Source: ChocPot-Mid sp043804925 (GTDB taxonomy: Bacteria > Bacteroidota > Ignavibacteria > Kapaibacteriales > UBA2268). From it: 52,380 nt of DNA. The stretch spans positions 1-52,380 of the forward strand of contig JAZDIP010000053.1 in assembly GCA_043804925.1 (NCBI GenBank). Reading direction: 5' to 3'. Below the pieces are notes generated by a model that made no database searches, was not told the origin of the DNA, and saw only the letters and a program-made list of their open reading frames with translations. Positions 51,070 through 52,380 of the stretch are shown here, in pieces. Each line of letters opens with the position of its first letter. The stretch's first letter is position 1. The translations under genes and the position numbers were made by a program.

Positions 51070-51477
51070 TTACATACTATCAATAACTCTTTTCAATCTT
51101 TCGCGGATTTCAATTGCTATAGGTTCGAGTGCATTGTTTTGAATTGCCTGCATTGATGAGACCGGATCAACGGCAGTTACTTCCACTTTTCTGTTGTCAT
51201 GTTCCTGCACGATTACATTACATGGGAGCATTGTTCCAATCTTGTCTTCTGTTGACAATGCTTTATAGGCGAAGGGCGGATTGCAGGCACCGAGTATTTT
51301 ATAATTCCTGAAATCAATATCCAGCTTTTTCTTCATAGTTGCTTTCACGTCAATTTCGGTTAAAACTCCGAAACCTTCTTTTTTCAATTCTTCGGTTACT
51401 TTTTCGATTGCAGTTTCAAATTCTGATGAAATAACTTTTGTAAAATAATATTCATTTGTTCCCATAAAATTCTCCAT
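51070..51477 (-). CDS. DUF302 domain protein
   Basis: 135 residues with the DUF302 pattern: EFETAIEKVTEELKKEGFGVLTEIDVKATMKKKL, FRNYKILGACNPPFAYKAL, IGTMLPCNVIVQEHDN and VEVTAVDPVSSMQAIQN. It is a small dimeric cytoplasmic protein with a conserved Cys in both GACNPP and LPCNV. Its biochemical role is unknown. It is 10 bp downstream of the YciO-family gene, probably co-transcribed. Confidence 0.9.
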   Translation of the reverse strand: MENFMGTNEYYFTKVISSEFETAIEKVTEELKKEGFGVLTEIDVKATMKKKLDIDFRNYKILGACNPPFAYKALSTEDKIGTMLPCNVIVQEHDNRKVEVTAVDPVSSMQAIQNNALEPIAIEIRERLKRVIDSM

Positions 51478-51487
51478 TGTGTTTTAA

Positions 51488-52132
51488 TTAATCTTCTTCA
51501 AAATCAACAAATTCCAGAACTTTCCCAATTCCGGCACCATGTCTTTTAATGGTGAATTCATCTGTTGTCATATCAATAACGGTTGACTCTCCGACAAAAT
51601 TGTATTTATCCAATCTTACGGCATAGTCAACCTTAGGTCCGAAAAAATCGACCAATTCGTTCTGGTCATGGATATAATCTTCATCTTCCATCCTTGCAGA
51701 GATTGATATTATCGGTTGGCCGACATATTTTAATAATAGTTGTGATAAAGCGTTATCGGGTACTCTTATACCTGAAGTTTTCCGTTTTGGATTTTGTGCA
51801 AATTTTGGTACCTGCTTTGATGCAGGTAAAATAAATGTATAAGGACCCGGTATCAAGCCCTTTATAGTCTTATATGCCTTGTTACTTACTTTCGCAAACT
51901 CTGCAATATTCGAAAGAGAATCGCATAAAAATGTCAGAGATTTATTATCAGGCAATCTGCGTATTGCTCTTAACCTTGATATAGCAGTCTTGTTAGATAA
52001 CTCACAACCGAGAGAAAATCCGGTATCTGTCGGATAGAGTATCACAGAACCATCTTTCAATGAGTCTGCCACCATTTTAATTTTTCGAATCTCCGGTGTT
52101 TCTGAGTGGATAGTCAAAATTTGTGTTGCCAT
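51488..52132 (-). CDS. YciO/Sua5/YrdC family protein (threonylcarbamoyl-AMP synthase-like)
   Basis: 214 residues of the YrdC fold: VILYPTDTGFSLGCELS, IRRLPDNKSLTFLC (in place of KxR-KxxPL), GPYTFILPAS, KRKTSGIRVPDN and the C-terminal VGESTVIDMT. The family makes threonylcarbamoyl-AMP for tRNA t6A; YciO-branch members are closer to this sequence and are much less active in that reaction where tested. So the role may be accessory. It is the first gene of a unit with DUF302. Confidence 0.85.
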   Translation of the reverse strand: MATQILTIHSETPEIRKIKMVADSLKDGSVILYPTDTGFSLGCELSNKTAISRLRAIRRLPDNKSLTFLCDSLSNIAEFAKVSNKAYKTIKGLIPGPYTFILPASKQVPKFAQNPKRKTSGIRVPDNALSQLLLKYVGQPIISISARMEDEDYIHDQNELVDFFGPKVDYAVRLDKYNFVGESTVIDMTTDEFTIKRHGAGIGKVLEFVDFEED

Positions 52133-52307
52133 TTCAAAACCTCCTCTTAATTTTTACAATTACTACATTGCATAATAGCAAAATTTATTTGAGAAATCAA
52201 GAAAAAAATGAAATATTTATAAACTTATATTTATTTTAAGGTATTGCTAATATAGTATAGATTCCGTATATTTGTAAAACATTTTGTTTCACAAATATGG
52301 AATCATT

Positions 52308-52380
52308 ATGAATTGTCCTAGATGTAAATCTAATAATTACGTTAAAGACGGAATCGTTAAAGGAAAACAAAGATTCCAGT
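52308..52380 (+). CDS. N terminus of an IS1-type transposase (partial)
   Basis: Only 24 codons are in the window: MNCPRCKSNNYVKDG, then KGKQRFQ. The CPxCxSxxxxKxG...K.RF pattern is the zinc ribbon that opens InsA/IS1-family transposases. The remaining gene and right end lie outside. The left end of the element is probably in 52180-52300, where I could not fix the inverted repeat. Confidence 0.6.
   Translation, partial: MNCPRCKSNNYVKDGIVKGKQRFQ

Overview
The window is an AT-rich bacterial chromosome segment from the Bacteroidota/Chlorobiota (FCB) superphylum. I favour an Ignavibacteria- or Kapabacteria-like lineage, but that is inference. Evidence: three proteins end in type IX secretion (T9SS) sorting domains; there are several lipoproteins and DUF families common in this group; a few upstream regions carry TAnnTTTG promoter boxes; and RHS-repeat, HicBA and four-helix-bundle genes are scattered among ordinary housekeeping genes.

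Layout, left half. 1-6 kb: tail of a T9SS-exported protein, a DUF2141/CrtI-type pair, trmH, then an ECF sigma factor with a membrane partner and a lipoprotein. 6-10 kb: a fused MsrB-MsrA, two lipoproteins, a 13-C tract, a degenerate second msrA end, and an MNT/HEPN pair whose HEPN gene is frameshifted. 10-17.5 kb (minus strand): cupin, tyrS, smpB, a DUF4188 protein, a large M36-like secreted metallopeptidase, a LolA-like and a DUF3108 protein. 17.8-22.2 kb (plus strand): a triple-TM2 protein, an M19 dipeptidase, a secreted CarboxypepD_reg-like protein, an LCP protein and a SixA-like phosphatase. 22.3-37.6 kb (minus strand): fumC, a TPR protein, tex, a PIN-domain pair, an obg remnant, a GlcNAc-kinase-like protein, purM, a KAS III enzyme, a standalone DUF2229/HgdB-like protein, a DUF1015 protein and serA.

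Accessory region, 37.8-48.5 kb. A frameshifted TonB-like gene is followed by three consecutive hicBA toxin-antitoxin modules with similar upstream elements. Next comes an 8.3-kb island bounded by an intact tRNA-Gln(CTG) and a 46-bp copy of that tRNA's 3' half, the classic footprint of tyrosine-integrase insertion. The island carries four RHS C-terminal tip genes, each with an HExxH or HExxxH metallopeptidase-like motif and each followed within 6-19 bp by a small exported protein or lipoprotein. The partners look like divergent versions of one architecture. I read this as a polymorphic metallopeptidase-toxin/periplasmic-immunity cassette array, probably a reservoir of alternative tips for an RHS gene elsewhere. 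This is the most interesting part of the window.

Right end: tRNA-Gln and tRNA-Ala, a MITE-like palindrome, a DEAD-box helicase with a possible small leader ORF, DUF302 and YciO/Sua5-family genes, and the first codons of an IS1-type transposase.

Several families of short dispersed repeats run through the window, and some are translated in frame inside linkers, often just before a T9SS domain. At least four genes are broken (msrA copy, HEPN, obg, TonB-like). Some single-base frameshifts could be assembly errors.
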